DNA from: Bog-159 sp049511415
GTDB taxonomy: Bacteria > Acidobacteriota > Terriglobia > Bryobacterales > Bryobacteraceae
DNA: 64,000 bases
Direction of reading: 5' to 3'
Assembly (NCBI GenBank): GCA_049511415.1
Contig: JBEKYC010000024.1
Location: 26,079 to 90,078 of the forward strand
A program made the position numbers and the translations under genes. The number at the start of each line of letters is the position of its first letter. The first letter of the stretch is position 1. Shown here one piece after another: positions 33,697 to 42,238 of the stretch. The notes beneath the pieces were generated by a model. The model was not told the DNA's origin, made no database searches, and saw only the letters and a program-made list of their open reading frames with translations.

Positions 33697-33849
33697 TTAG
33701 TGGAACAGCCCTAACATGTAGGCTACGAGCAGAATCAATAGCACGCCGCCCACTCCGATGCCCGCGCCGCCTCCGTAACCCCAGCGGCCATAGCCGTAGT
33801 AACCACCACCTCCGAAAACCAACAAAAGAACAATAATCAGTAGCAACAT
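33697..33849 (-). CDS. Tiny glycine-rich membrane protein, DUF3309-like
   Basis: 50 residues: a hydrophobic start (MLLLIIVLLLVFGGGGYYGY), a Gly/Tyr/Trp turn (GRWGYGGGAGIG) and a second hydrophobic helix (VLLILLVAYMLGLFH). This matches the DUF3309 family of very small membrane proteins often found among stress genes. GAGG lies about 7 bases before the ATG. It follows the CsbD gene by 27 bases, probably one transcript. Function unknown. Confidence 0.72.
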   Translation of the reverse strand: MLLLIIVLLLVFGGGGYYGYGRWGYGGGAGIGVGGVLLILLVAYMLGLFH

Positions 33850-33876
33850 TTTGGTTCCTCGCTTCTTTCCGACTAC

Positions 33877-34056
33877 TTACTTTTCAAATACTTTCTCAAC
33901 CTGCCCGACCTTCTTTTGAACCTTTCCGGCGAGATTCTCGGATTGGCCTTCCGCCTCTAAGTCAGGATTACCAATGGCATGGCCGGCCTTTTCCTTGACT
34001 TTTCCTTTGACCTCGTGAAGCTTTCCTTGCATTTCGTCCTTCGTGCTCGGTGTCAT
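33877..34056 (-). CDS. CsbD-family stress protein
   Basis: 59 residues: KDEMQGKLHEVKGKVKEKAG followed by NPDLEAEGQSENLAGKVQKK, the charged CsbD helix pattern. CsbD proteins are induced by general stress in many bacteria; mechanism unknown. GGAG lies 7 bases before ATG 34056; a longer frame to 34086 has no support. A sigma-54-like element with TTGCA lies close upstream. Confidence 0.85.
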   Translation of the reverse strand: MTPSTKDEMQGKLHEVKGKVKEKAGHAIGNPDLEAEGQSENLAGKVQKKVGQVEKVFEK

Positions 34057-34081
34057 CTGTTTTCTCCGTCTTCCAATGAAG

Positions 34082-34097
34082 TGCAATCAGAGGTCCA
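34082..34097 (-). promoter_or_regulatory. Candidate sigma-54 (-24/-12) promoter for csbD-DUF3309
   Basis: Minus-strand TGGACCTCTGATTGCA: TGG and TTGCA with correct spacing, about 26 bases before the CsbD start at 34056, leaving room for a short leader with its ribosome-binding site. Confidence 0.45.
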
Positions 34098-34188
34098 AAG
34101 GAAACCGGCATTGCGAACTCGGAGTTGGCCCTGGAAGACCGGAACCGTATGCAATTCCTGCCGTTGTTCGGGCAAGAGCTGCAGAGCG

Positions 34189-34968
34189 TCAATTACCCGA
34201 AGGCAGCGTGAAATAGAACGTCGATCCCAACCCAGGCGCCGATTCCATCCACATTCGGCCACCTTGCCACTCGATGGCCTTCTTGCAGAATGCGAGTCCG
34301 AGCCCGCTTCCGGGATGTTCCTTCCCGTGCAGGCGCTTGAACGCCCCGAATATGCGCTCCTGGAACTCCGAGTCTATGCCAGGACCGTTGTCTTCCACCG
34401 AAAATACGCATTCGAGGTCCACGCGTGCGGATGAAATGTGAACGCGCGGCTCATTCGCACCGCGGTATTGAATGGCGTTCCTAATCAGATGCTGCAGGAC
34501 CTTGGTCAGGGTTTCGAAGTCTCCTATTGCCATCGGCAAAAGGTCATGAGTAATGACCGCGCTCCGTTCTGTTATGAGATTGTCCGCCGCGAGGAGCGCC
34601 TGGCGAAGGACCGCTTCCATGTCCACCCGCGCGGATTGCCGGCCGGCCGGCCAAATGGCTGCGTAGTCCACCATGTCGGCGAGCAGCGACTGCATCTGCG
34701 CCGCTCCCTCCTGGATGCGCTCCAGGAATACGCCGCCTTCGGAATTCGGGCTGCCGGCACAGGTCTCGGCCATTAGTTGACTGTATGAGGCGATATCCCG
34801 GAGTGATTCGCGCAGGTTGTGAGCCGCCATCGAGACGAACTCTTCAAACTCCGCGCTCGCCCGGTCCACCTGCTTCCGAAGATCGACCCATCGCCGCTCT
34901 TCCGCCTCTAGCGCCTTGCGCAAGTGTTCGATATCGTCCTCTTTGGAGCTTTGGTCGGGAGTGCCCAT
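34189..34968 (-). CDS. Soluble sensor histidine kinase (HisKA-HATPase)
   Basis: 259 residues. A coiled coil (about 8-40) leads to the H-box FVSMAAHNLRESLRDIASYS, then the ATPase with VLQHLIRNAIQYR (N-box), VEDNGPGIDS (G1) and GSGLGLAFCKKAIEWQGGRM (G2). No sensory domain or membrane span, so it may be driven by partners. It starts 3 bases after the CheB-CheR-kinase gene stop and shares its kinase-domain type; probably one operon. Confidence 0.9.
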   Translation of the reverse strand: MGTPDQSSKEDDIEHLRKALEAEERRWVDLRKQVDRASAEFEEFVSMAAHNLRESLRDIASYSQLMAETCAGSPNSEGGVFLERIQEGAAQMQSLLADMVDYAAIWPAGRQSARVDMEAVLRQALLAADNLITERSAVITHDLLPMAIGDFETLTKVLQHLIRNAIQYRGANEPRVHISSARVDLECVFSVEDNGPGIDSEFQERIFGAFKRLHGKEHPGSGLGLAFCKKAIEWQGGRMWMESAPGLGSTFYFTLPSGN

Positions 34969-34970
34969 TC

Positions 34971-37900
34971 TCAGCCTGCGCGCCGGGGGGAGGCGGCCTC
35001 CTTAGGGCTGTTGGGTACTGTGAACTTGAATGTAGCGCCCCTCCCAGCTTCCGATTCCACCCAGATGCGCCCACCATTGCGCTCGACAATCTTCTTACAA
35101 AGCGCGAGACCGATTCCCGTACCGGGGATTTCGCTTCCATGCAAGCGTTTGAACATCCCGAACACCCTGTCCGTGTCTTGCGGATCGATACCGATTCCGT
35201 TATCCCGCACGGCAAACAGCCACCCTTCCGCGTCTCTTTCGGCTGAGACATGGATTCGCGGAATTTCCTGGCTTCGGTACTTGATTGAATTCGAAATGAG
35301 GTTCTGAAAGAGCTGCGTCAGCATAATCTCTTCGGCTATCACCGTCGGCAAAGGATCGGTAGTTATTATGGCGCCGCTCTCCGTAATAGCCGCCTGGAGG
35401 TTCAACAAGGCTTTGGCGAGAACAGCGCCGCTATCGATCGGGGCGAAGCCGGCGTGTTCCTGCCCGTTGACCTCCCAATAGGTAAGCAGGGCTCTCAGCA
35501 GGGCTTCTATCCGCAGGGCCCCCTCCGTGGAATAGGAGATGTACCGGTCCGCTTCCTTGTCCAGCTTCCCTGTATATTCCTGCCCTAAGAGCTCGGTAAA
35601 GTTCACGACCATCCGCAGAGGTTCCTGTAAGTCGTGCGTAAGCGCGTAGGCGAAGTGTTGCAGTTCGGCGTTGGTTGTCCGGAGAGCTTCTTCAGCCTTT
35701 TTGCGCTCTGTTACGTCCTCAATCGCCAGCAGGATCGTCCGGGCTTGCGCATTCGGATTGAAAATCTCGCTGGCGTTGAGCAGCATCACTTTCCGTCCGA
35801 CATGCTCAAAGTCGTGGGTCACCTCAAAGTCCCGGAAGGTGGAGCACGCGGGAAGAATGTTTTCCAGCAACTCGCGCAGCTTCGGGATATTCCATTGTCC
35901 GTTCCCCAGGTCGTAGATGAGACGCCCCTCGGTCTCCTCCTGCGCGGCGTGGAACGTTTCGTAGAATGTCCGGTTCGCTTTCACGACTTCGAGGTTCTGG
36001 TTCAGGATCACCAAGGGCTCCCGCACGGTCTCTACAATCGCTTCGGCGAAATCCAGGCCGCGCTTGGCGGCATCGATATCGATCAACGTCAGCACGGCGC
36101 CGTCAGTCCGGCCATCCGGCCCCACGGAAGGAAGTACGCGTAGCGAATACCAGCGGCCATGCGAATCGCGCACGTCACGCGGTTTCCGGCTGCCGCCCTC
36201 CATCGCATCGAGCAGCAGACGCCGCAGGTCGGGCAGCTCCATTTGAGGCTGCAGATCGGTGATCGACCGTCCTACGTCGGAAGCGATCAGATTCAGCATA
36301 GGCTCAATGGCGCGCGTGAAGCGTCGAATGTGCAGATCCCGCCCAACCATGACCAGAGGTATGCTGATGCTTTCCAGAAGATTACTCAGATCCCGGTTGA
36401 CTTTGCTGAATTCCACGTTGCTGATCTTCAGTTCTTCGTTCAGCGTGTTCAATTCTTCGTTGGCCGATTCCAATTCTTCCTGCGCGGTTTCCAATTCTTC
36501 GTTGCCCGCCTGCGCCTCTTCGTTCGCCGCTCTAAGCTGCTCCATGGTAGTGGCATTTTCCGCGACGATCGACCGCAGATACTCTTTGGTTGCGGCCAGC
36601 TCGTGCCGCAGCCGGGAGATTCCTCCGTTGTCCTCTATGGCTGTTTTGGGCGCCTCCGTCGCGCTGCCGTCCGGCTCGGCGTCCTCGAACAGGACCAGGA
36701 AATAGCGGTCCTGGGACGACGAGGGACTCCGGAACGGAATTACCCTGATCGTGACGTCTCTGAACTGGGCACCGCTTTCGATCCGAAAGCCGTCTTCTTT
36801 GGCTGCCGCGTTCGTCTGTCTGGCAACGCGGATCGCGTTTCCCAGGCCCGCAATTAAGCCCTCGCGCGCCAGTTTCAGGAGGTTCTGGGTCGGCTCGCCC
36901 GGCGATAGCTCCAGGTACGGTGCCGTGCGCCCGCGGACTTGAACAATATTCAGATCGTCGTCCACAATGGCGCCTGGGGGCCCGTGTTCTGCCAGCACCA
37001 ACCGGTCGGCTTCCCGCAGCACATCCGGCCCGGCCCGGCCCTCGGAAATTCGCCGCCGGAGGTCGGCCCGGCCTTGCGCGCGGCGGTCCTCGGTGCGGCG
37101 TGGCGACGGCGTACTCGCGGCCGGCTGCAGACAATAAATTCTGTGGGTCTTCTCCACTTGACGAAACGCCTCGGAGAGCGTGCCGACACTTTCCGACGGA
37201 CCGAGTAGCAGGAAACCGGCCGGCTTGAGGGCGTAGTGCAGGATCGCCAATACCTTGCGTTGGAATACGGCGCCGAGGTAGATGAGTACGTTGCAGCAAC
37301 TGATGAGGTCCAGTTTGGAGAAAGGTGGGTCCTGCGCGATATTGTGCCGGGCAAAAACGCATAGGTCGCGGACGATCTTCGCGATCTGGTACCCGCGTTC
37401 CGTTTTGGTGAAGAAGCGCGCCAGCCGCCGCGGCGAGACATGCGCCAGCGCGGCGCCCGTGTACACGCCTGAACGGGCTGTGGCGATCGCCGTTTCGCTG
37501 ATATCGGTGGCGAAAATCTCAAATGGAACGCTCGCTTTAGTATCGTCCAGGAATTCCATGAGGCAGATAGCTATCGAATAGGCCTCCTCGCCCGTGGCGC
37601 AGCCGGGCACCCAGATCCGGATCGGATCTTCGATTCCCCTATTCTCAAGCAGGGCGGGGAATACCGTCTCCTTCAGTTCCTCGAACATCCCTGGTTCACG
37701 AAAGAATGCCGTGACTGTGATAAAACAGCTCTCGCACAACGCGTCGGCTTCCTCGCGATTCTGGTCGAGATCGCGGCTGTAATCTTCCAGCCTTTCAAAT
37801 CCGCGGAGGGTCATGCGGCGCTTGATACGCCGCGCGATGGTGCTCGGCTTGTATTGTGTGAAGTCCACTCCCGTAGCTTTCCGCACCGTCCGCAGGATCT

Positions 37901-38576
37901 TGGCCAGTTCCGCATCCATCGCCTGCGCGCTCCCCGTCCGGGGTTTGGCCGGCGAGCGAGAATCGTGGGCGAAGGCGACCAGTTGACGCGCAATTGCAGC
38001 CGGCGGTAGGACAAAATCCGCCGCACCGGCGGCGATAGCGCTACGGGGCATGCTATCGAATTTCGCGGTTCGTACTTCCTGGGCGAAGGTGGTGCCGCCC
38101 GCGGCCTTGATCGCCTGAAGGCCCAGCGTTCCATCGGATGCCGTTCCCGATAGAACCACGCCGAGCGCCTGGCTACCGCGGTCTGCCGCCAGGGCGCGGA
38201 AAAAATCGTCTATCGGCATGTGGCGTCCGCTGGCCGGCCGGGCCGAGGTATTCAGGACTGTATCGGAAATTCCCAAATTGCAACGCGGCGGAATCACGTA
38301 AACATGATTGGCCTCCACGCGAGTCTCGCCTTTCACTTCAGAAACGGGCATTTTGCTCGCTTTGGAAAGCAGTTCTGTGAGATGGCTCTCGTGACTCGGA
38401 TCGAGGTGCTGAATCAGCACGAATGCCAGACCGGTATCGTCCGGCAGATGGCTCAGCAACTCCGTGAACGCCTCCAGGCCGCCGGCGGAAGCGCCTACAC
38501 CAACAATGGCGGGACTGGTGTCAACAGGCTCGGCGGTTGGCAGCGCTATCACTGCCTTGCCGGTCTTCTTTGCCAC
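34971..38576 (-). CDS. CheB-CheR-PAS-histidine kinase fusion protein
   Basis: About 1201 residues. Order: CheB methylesterase (VGVGASAGGLEAFTELLSHL, QHLDPSHESHLTELLSK, VLSGTASDGTLGLQAI), CheR methyltransferase (FFREPGMFEELKE, WVPGCATGEEAYSIAI, CNVLIYLG), a long Glu-rich coiled coil (NEELETAQEELESANEELN), two PAS-like domains, then HisKA (FAYALTHDLQEPLRMVVNF) and HATPase (GTGIGLALCKKIVERNGGRI). No receiver domain. The GTG at 38576 (VAKKTGKAV, AAGG 11 bases upstream) is favoured; an ATG at 38618 and a GTG at 38663 are alternatives. It lies downstream of a lone receiver gene. Confidence 0.9.
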   Translation of the reverse strand: MAKKTGKAVIALPTAEPVDTSPAIVGVGASAGGLEAFTELLSHLPDDTGLAFVLIQHLDPSHESHLTELLSKASKMPVSEVKGETRVEANHVYVIPPRCNLGISDTVLNTSARPASGRHMPIDDFFRALAADRGSQALGVVLSGTASDGTLGLQAIKAAGGTTFAQEVRTAKFDSMPRSAIAAGAADFVLPPAAIARQLVAFAHDSRSPAKPRTGSAQAMDAELAKILRTVRKATGVDFTQYKPSTIARRIKRRMTLRGFERLEDYSRDLDQNREEADALCESCFITVTAFFREPGMFEELKETVFPALLENRGIEDPIRIWVPGCATGEEAYSIAICLMEFLDDTKASVPFEIFATDISETAIATARSGVYTGAALAHVSPRRLARFFTKTERGYQIAKIVRDLCVFARHNIAQDPPFSKLDLISCCNVLIYLGAVFQRKVLAILHYALKPAGFLLLGPSESVGTLSEAFRQVEKTHRIYCLQPAASTPSPRRTEDRRAQGRADLRRRISEGRAGPDVLREADRLVLAEHGPPGAIVDDDLNIVQVRGRTAPYLELSPGEPTQNLLKLAREGLIAGLGNAIRVARQTNAAAKEDGFRIESGAQFRDVTIRVIPFRSPSSSQDRYFLVLFEDAEPDGSATEAPKTAIEDNGGISRLRHELAATKEYLRSIVAENATTMEQLRAANEEAQAGNEELETAQEELESANEELNTLNEELKISNVEFSKVNRDLSNLLESISIPLVMVGRDLHIRRFTRAIEPMLNLIASDVGRSITDLQPQMELPDLRRLLLDAMEGGSRKPRDVRDSHGRWYSLRVLPSVGPDGRTDGAVLTLIDIDAAKRGLDFAEAIVETVREPLVILNQNLEVVKANRTFYETFHAAQEETEGRLIYDLGNGQWNIPKLRELLENILPACSTFRDFEVTHDFEHVGRKVMLLNASEIFNPNAQARTILLAIEDVTERKKAEEALRTTNAELQHFAYALTHDLQEPLRMVVNFTELLGQEYTGKLDKEADRYISYSTEGALRIEALLRALLTYWEVNGQEHAGFAPIDSGAVLAKALLNLQAAITESGAIITTDPLPTVIAEEIMLTQLFQNLISNSIKYRSQEIPRIHVSAERDAEGWLFAVRDNGIGIDPQDTDRVFGMFKRLHGSEIPGTGIGLALCKKIVERNGGRIWVESEAGRGATFKFTVPNSPKEAASPRRAG

Positions 38577-38776
38577 ACGCAAAATCACCTTCCTCGCCGG
38601 AAACAAAACGGGCGTCATCACTGGAGACGGATTCGTCGACCAACCGAGCACACGAAGGGCCACTCTCGCACGGGTTTCTCCGGGCGCGTGGTCCTGGCGA
38701 TTGACACCTGGCTAACTGACTGAATTGTAAAGCCTCCTCGAGTCGTGTAAGAGGCCGGCAGGCGCCCAATCGCGGT

Positions 38777-39214
38777 TTAGCCGGCTTTTGCGCTAGCAAG
38801 CAGATCCTTGATGGTTTTGCCGATCTCCATGAATTGATTCACGCCGGAAGGCTTGGTGATGAATTGGAAAACCCCCAAGTCCTTGAGTAGAGCCTCGTCT
38901 CGCCGGGACCGGGAAGAACTCCAAACGCACACGGGAACGCCGTCGAGGTGTTTGGCGCTTCGGATCTCGCGCAGGATGTCTTCTCCGGTATACTTGGACA
39001 GGTTCAGATCAACCAGGATCAGGTTTGGAATAACCGCATCCGCATACGCCCCCTGTCTGCGGATGAAAGCGAGGCCTTCGCCTCCGTTCAGCAGGTGAAC
39101 CAGTTCAAACTGGAGATCGTGTTTCTTCAGAGCCCGATCGAGAAGGAAGACGTCCGAGCTGTTGTCCTCGATCACCAGGATGCGGGCGGCGCTAACAACC
39201 GAAGCGTGCTTCAA
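38777..39214 (-). CDS. Single-domain response regulator (Rcp1-like)
   Basis: 145 residues, receiver domain only: acidic pocket VIEDNSSD, phospho-acceptor D69 in LILVDLNLSKYTG, and C-terminal FITKPSG with the conserved lysine. The insertion and length resemble receivers paired with phytochrome-type kinases. TTG start with GGAGG four to five bases upstream, overlapping the end of the sortase remnant (TTGA). Likely phosphorelay partner of the two kinases downstream. Confidence 0.88.
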   Translation of the reverse strand: MKHASVVSAARILVIEDNSSDVFLLDRALKKHDLQFELVHLLNGGEGLAFIRRQGAYADAVIPNLILVDLNLSKYTGEDILREIRSAKHLDGVPVCVWSSSRSRRDEALLKDLGVFQFITKPSGVNQFMEIGKTIKDLLASAKAG

Positions 39215-39556
39215 ACTTCCTCCTCGGTGGCCGGCGCTCGCCGGCCCTTTTCCATCATTCCACAGTCGACGATGTGTCGCTCGCGGTGATACCTGTCTGG
39301 TTCCTTACAATCGACCGCTTGCGCGGGCCCCACGTAGTAGAAAGGGTAACAGGTCATCAGTGTCAGCACGTTCTCGTGTGACGGAGCGAGTACCCCCACA
39401 TTGCGCGGTTACGACCCTTAACGACTCAACTTCGCACGTGAAGTTGCCTTTCAGCGTCGCGAATCGAATCTCGTCCTTGAGCCGCAACTGGCCGTCGCGC
39501 ACGCCGGTCCACCTCAGAATCCGCCTGAGTGGCGCTTCCCCAACAACAAGACTCAT
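39211..39556 (-). pseudogene. Class D-like sortase remnant, N-terminally deleted and frameshifted
   Basis: Two frames must be joined. The first, from ATG 39556, gives RDGQLRLKDEIRFATLKG then NFTCEVESLRVV; the second gives VGVLAPSHENVLTLMTCYPF then YYVGPA. Together these match the C-terminal half of a class D sortase, with the catalytic cysteine in TLMTC kept. The shift is one extra base near 39400. The half with the membrane anchor and the catalytic histidine (normally AGHRD) is missing. The start overlaps the VWA gene (ATGA) and the end overlaps the receiver gene (TTGA). An undamaged copy would have anchored LPxTA-tailed proteins. Confidence 0.72.
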
Positions 39557-40548
39557 TTGGCGGCCTGATCGCCGGGTCCCGATAGAGCGCCGGCGATGTA
39601 GCCGGTTCGTGTCCGCACGGACAGCTTGTCGTGGCCCTTCGCCTGGGCCAGCACGCGTATAGCATGATGAGCGCCGTCACGAGTCACTTTGGTCGGAATA
39701 TACCCTAGGGTGTATTGATGGCGGATGTCACGCGCGATGCGCTCGCAGATGGGCACCACTTCGCTGAGCTGGTTGGGAAGAAAGGCTTCTCCCCCCGTCG
39801 CCTGTGCCAGGTGCTTGAGCACCCCCGGGTTCTGGTCCGGATCATCTGCGTCGAATACACCGATCGTATAGATGACCGCGCTGGACTGTTCGGCCAGTTT
39901 CATGACTTGGGCCAGTTTACGCGTGCTTGCGTTGTCGCCGCCATCGCTGACCACGATCAGCACCTTCTTATCCCGGCTGCCTGCCTGCAATTCCTCTAAG
40001 GCTTTCGCGATCGCATCGTAAAGCGCGGTCTGGCCCGCGGTCCGTTTGCCAGTGATCGCGTTTCCAAGTTCGACGATGTCATTGGTGAATCGGATCGTGC
40101 CCGGTAAGCCCAGCGATACGTGCTCGTTGAAGTTGACGACAAACATTTCATCGTCCCGATTGCTGGACTCCACGAAGCTCCGTGCCGCGGCGGATACTTC
40201 GGAAAGCTTCGGCCGCATGCTGGTGCTCTTGTCAATAACCAGTCCCACGGTGACCGGAATGTCTTCGCTCCTGAATAGCCGAATCTGTTGCAGTACACCG
40301 TCCTCATAAACCTCGAAATCCTGCTGGACCAGATTCGAGACAAAGCCGCCTTGCCGATCGGTCACCGTCGCGGGTAACACCACCAGCGCAACGTCTACAG
40401 AGATCCGGAAAGACCCCGGATCGGCATCTTGCGCTACCGGTGGTGCCTGGGGGCTGACTTGGCCCACCAGGACAAACAGAAAAAGGGCCGAAAGAACGAT
40501 CGCCTTCGCCACACCACGCTCTCCCGCCCGCGAGGGCTTTGTCCGCAT
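39553..40548 (-). CDS. Secreted VWA-domain protein (VWFA-related Acidobacterial type)
   Basis: 331 residues. After a basic N-terminus a signal segment (VLSALFLFVLVGQVSPQ), then an N-terminal beta segment (VVLPATVTDRQGGFV, DFEVYEDGVLQQIRLF) and a von Willebrand A domain with MIDAS motif DKSTSM, TALYDAI and VVSDGGDN. This arrangement defines the Acidobacterial VWFA-related family. AAGGAG lies 8 bases before the ATG. The stop overlaps the sortase remnant start, suggesting it once belonged to a sortase-linked surface system. No sorting motif of its own was seen. Confidence 0.9.
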   Translation of the reverse strand: MRTKPSRAGERGVAKAIVLSALFLFVLVGQVSPQAPPVAQDADPGSFRISVDVALVVLPATVTDRQGGFVSNLVQQDFEVYEDGVLQQIRLFRSEDIPVTVGLVIDKSTSMRPKLSEVSAAARSFVESSNRDDEMFVVNFNEHVSLGLPGTIRFTNDIVELGNAITGKRTAGQTALYDAIAKALEELQAGSRDKKVLIVVSDGGDNASTRKLAQVMKLAEQSSAVIYTIGVFDADDPDQNPGVLKHLAQATGGEAFLPNQLSEVVPICERIARDIRHQYTLGYIPTKVTRDGAHHAIRVLAQAKGHDKLSVRTRTGYIAGALSGPGDQAAK

Positions 40549-40611
40549 AGCTGCTCTCCTTCTGACAGTTTTTGGGCCGGCGCCTGCCCGCAGGCCAGAC
40601 TTCCCGCCAGC

Positions 40612-40635
40612 CGGACCCGCTGGAAGGCGGGTCCG
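40612..40635 (-). terminator. Hairpin upstream of the VWA gene
   Basis: Perfect 9-bp stem CGGACCCGC / GCGGGTCCG with a six-base loop, directly followed by a smaller palindrome (CAGCCTCAGAGGCTG, 40636-40650). It lies between the LPATA-protein gene and the VWA gene, so it could end the former's transcript or be a dispersed palindromic repeat. Confidence 0.5.
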
Positions 40636-40668
40636 CAGCCTCAGAGGCTGCCCTACCTGAGCTGCCCT

Positions 40669-40690
40669 AAGCGCCTTATTGAAGGCGCTT
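40669..40690 (-). terminator. Hairpin across the stop codon of the LPATA-protein gene
   Basis: Perfect 9-bp stem AAGCGCCTT / AAGGCGCTT with a four-base loop, containing the TAA stop of the 40676-41407 gene. Third of three stacked palindromes in 80 bases; probably an end-of-transcript structure. Confidence 0.5.
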
Positions 40691-41407
40691 CTGCGCCTGC
40701 CGAAGGACGAACGCTCCGCCCAAGGCCAGGAATCCGAGGAGCGCGATCAAAGGCATCGTGCTTGCCGTAGCTGGAAGCGTCTGCACCGCCGCCACCGGTT
40801 CATCCGCTGGCAGCGGAGTGACGACTTGTGCGAGTTCTACTTCTTCTCCCGTGGGCTTAATCGCCATGACGGGCGCCACCTTCAGTTCCGCGACTACCGG
40901 CTCGTCCGTCGCTTTGAGCGGCTGGTCGACTTCCATCGGGACCTCAGCCGCCGTGAACAGAACGACCTTATTGGTCTCCTTGGCTAATTCAACCGCTCTG
41001 GCTTTGGGATAGACGAATTCTTCGCCATAGTTTTCGCCAGGATAGAACCAGGCCCGGAGCGCGTCCGGCTCACCCGCCGGTCGCTCCCGGAAAGTCACTA
41101 CTGTCTTGTCGGTCACCTTAAGGCGGTAGTTCGGGATCGCCAGGATAGTAGCGTAGATCTGGGTTTCGTCCGCGTTAAAAATCTGGACGATGTGGCGGTC
41201 GGACTGCGAGTCCATTATTTTGAACACGTATGTACCGGCCGGCAACACGCCCCAACCCTTGAGATGGACGCCAGGAATCTCCACGGGTCCGCTGAAGGTC
41301 AACGTGGTTTTCCGGTTCCATTCGTCCGCCTTTGCGCCCGGTGAGAACACCGCGCCCATCAGCGCCATGCAAAATAGGCTTGTTGTTACTGTCTTCGAGA
41401 CACTCAT
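40676..41407 (-). CDS. Exported protein with LPATA sortase-type C-terminal sorting signal
   Basis: 243 residues. Signal peptide (MSVSKTVTTSLFCMALMGAV...AKA). The mature domain has GPVEIPGVHLKGWGVLPAGT, YVFKIMDSQSDRHIVQIFN and FRERPAGEPDALRAWFYPGE. The tail from 211 is LPATAST, a hydrophobic helix (LIALLGFLALGGAFVL) and RQAQKR: a complete sorting signal of the LPxTA kind used by class D sortases. AAAGGAG lies 10 bases before ATG 41407. Its likely sortase next door (39211-39556) is broken, so anchoring needs an enzyme elsewhere, or the tail now acts as a membrane anchor. Confidence 0.85.
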   Translation of the reverse strand: MSVSKTVTTSLFCMALMGAVFSPGAKADEWNRKTTLTFSGPVEIPGVHLKGWGVLPAGTYVFKIMDSQSDRHIVQIFNADETQIYATILAIPNYRLKVTDKTVVTFRERPAGEPDALRAWFYPGENYGEEFVYPKARAVELAKETNKVVLFTAAEVPMEVDQPLKATDEPVVAELKVAPVMAIKPTGEEVELAQVVTPLPADEPVAAVQTLPATASTMPLIALLGFLALGGAFVLRQAQKRLQ

Positions 41408-41502
41408 CTGTTTGTTACTCCTTTGTTTAGAACTCTTCTGCAACCAGCTATTCGCTCTCTCGGGGCACTATACCTGGCATCTGGTCGCACGCCTGGAAGA
41501 CA

Positions 41503-41518
41503 GGCACTCCGAGGTCCA
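41503..41518 (-). promoter_or_regulatory. Candidate sigma-54 (-24/-12) promoter for the LPATA-protein gene
   Basis: Minus-strand TGGACCTCGGAGTGCC: TGG-N9-TGC at correct spacing, 96 bases before the start at 41407. Farther upstream than most of the set. Confidence 0.32.
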
Positions 41519-41592
41519 TCGGGCACTACTGTGCGAAAGACGCAAACTGTCATATGGTTTCAGGGCCGTGCTTGCCACACCTTAAAGGACAC

Positions 41593-41757
41593 ATGGAACC
41601 GCACAAAAGCCGCGGATCTGCTGAGAAACCGATTTGGGCGCCGGTCAACAGTGCATGCAGCTATTGCCGTTTCGAATGCAGGAATTGCCGGATACGGGTA
41701 GGCGGCGTCGGGCATGAGACATTCGCAGATACACCCTCTGACGACGCACAGGTGTAA
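41593..41757 (+). CDS. Possible tiny cysteine-rich protein
   Basis: 54 residues with CSYCRFECRNCRIR, two closely spaced CxxC-type pairs that could bind a metal. AAAGGA lies 3-4 bases before the ATG, closer than usual. No homologous family recognised; could be a chance frame. Confidence 0.3.
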   Translation: MEPHKSRGSAEKPIWAPVNSACSYCRFECRNCRIRVGGVGHETFADTPSDDAQV

Positions 41758-41962
41758 GTCGAGTCAACGGCAGTAATTAACCCACGCTCCGGCAATCAAG
41801 TGAATACGGCGGCCGCCCTTATTCCGACTTGTCGATCGCAGCAGAGGGTAGATTGAAAGGGTCTTCGCCACTTAAACTACCGTCTCGCAATACGATGACC
41901 AAATATATATCTTCAAAATACCCGTTCCGGACCCATGGGCAAGAAATGTATCGGCGCAGTGG

Positions 41963-42190
41963 TTACAAAGACGAAATGGCAAGTTCACTTGCTATTACCG
42001 CGCCGGCTGGGACTGGCGTTTCGTACGAGAATGCCGATCGATGCGACGCGGCCGGCAGAGGCTCTTGCCAACAGACCGGATAGCGCCTGCCGCAAGTTCG
42101 GCACTCGTATTGGCCGTGCGAAGGCCACATAGGCTCTGCGTGCGTTAATCTGCACCACAGGTCCGCGATTCGTGCGTGTGTTGGTTTCAT
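41963..42190 (-). CDS. Small zinc-finger protein (MWP...YxCRTCGRRYPV type)
   Basis: 75 residues. LWCRLTHAEPMWPSHGQYEC followed by RTCGRRYPVCW is a characteristic orphan motif (C...H...MWP...GxYxCxxCxRxYPVxW) found in small bacterial proteins. Cys and His in the first half plus CRTC suggest one zinc site. AAGGA lies 9 bases before the ATG. It follows the 42239-42799 gene by 48 bases on the same strand. Role unknown. Confidence 0.65.
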   Translation of the reverse strand: MKPTHARIADLWCRLTHAEPMWPSHGQYECRTCGRRYPVCWQEPLPAASHRSAFSYETPVPAGAVIASELAISSL

Positions 42191-42238
42191 CGATTAAAGT
42201 CCTTATTCCACCGGGATCTTCCATTGGCGAGTGGCGAA

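Larger units (their letters stand above)
41408..41962 (+). other. 555-base region with no confident gene
   Basis: Holds the sigma-54-like element at 41503-41518 and a possible 54-codon Cys-rich frame at 41593-41757 on the plus strand. The remainder shows no recognisable gene, repeat or RNA structure. Confidence 0.5.
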
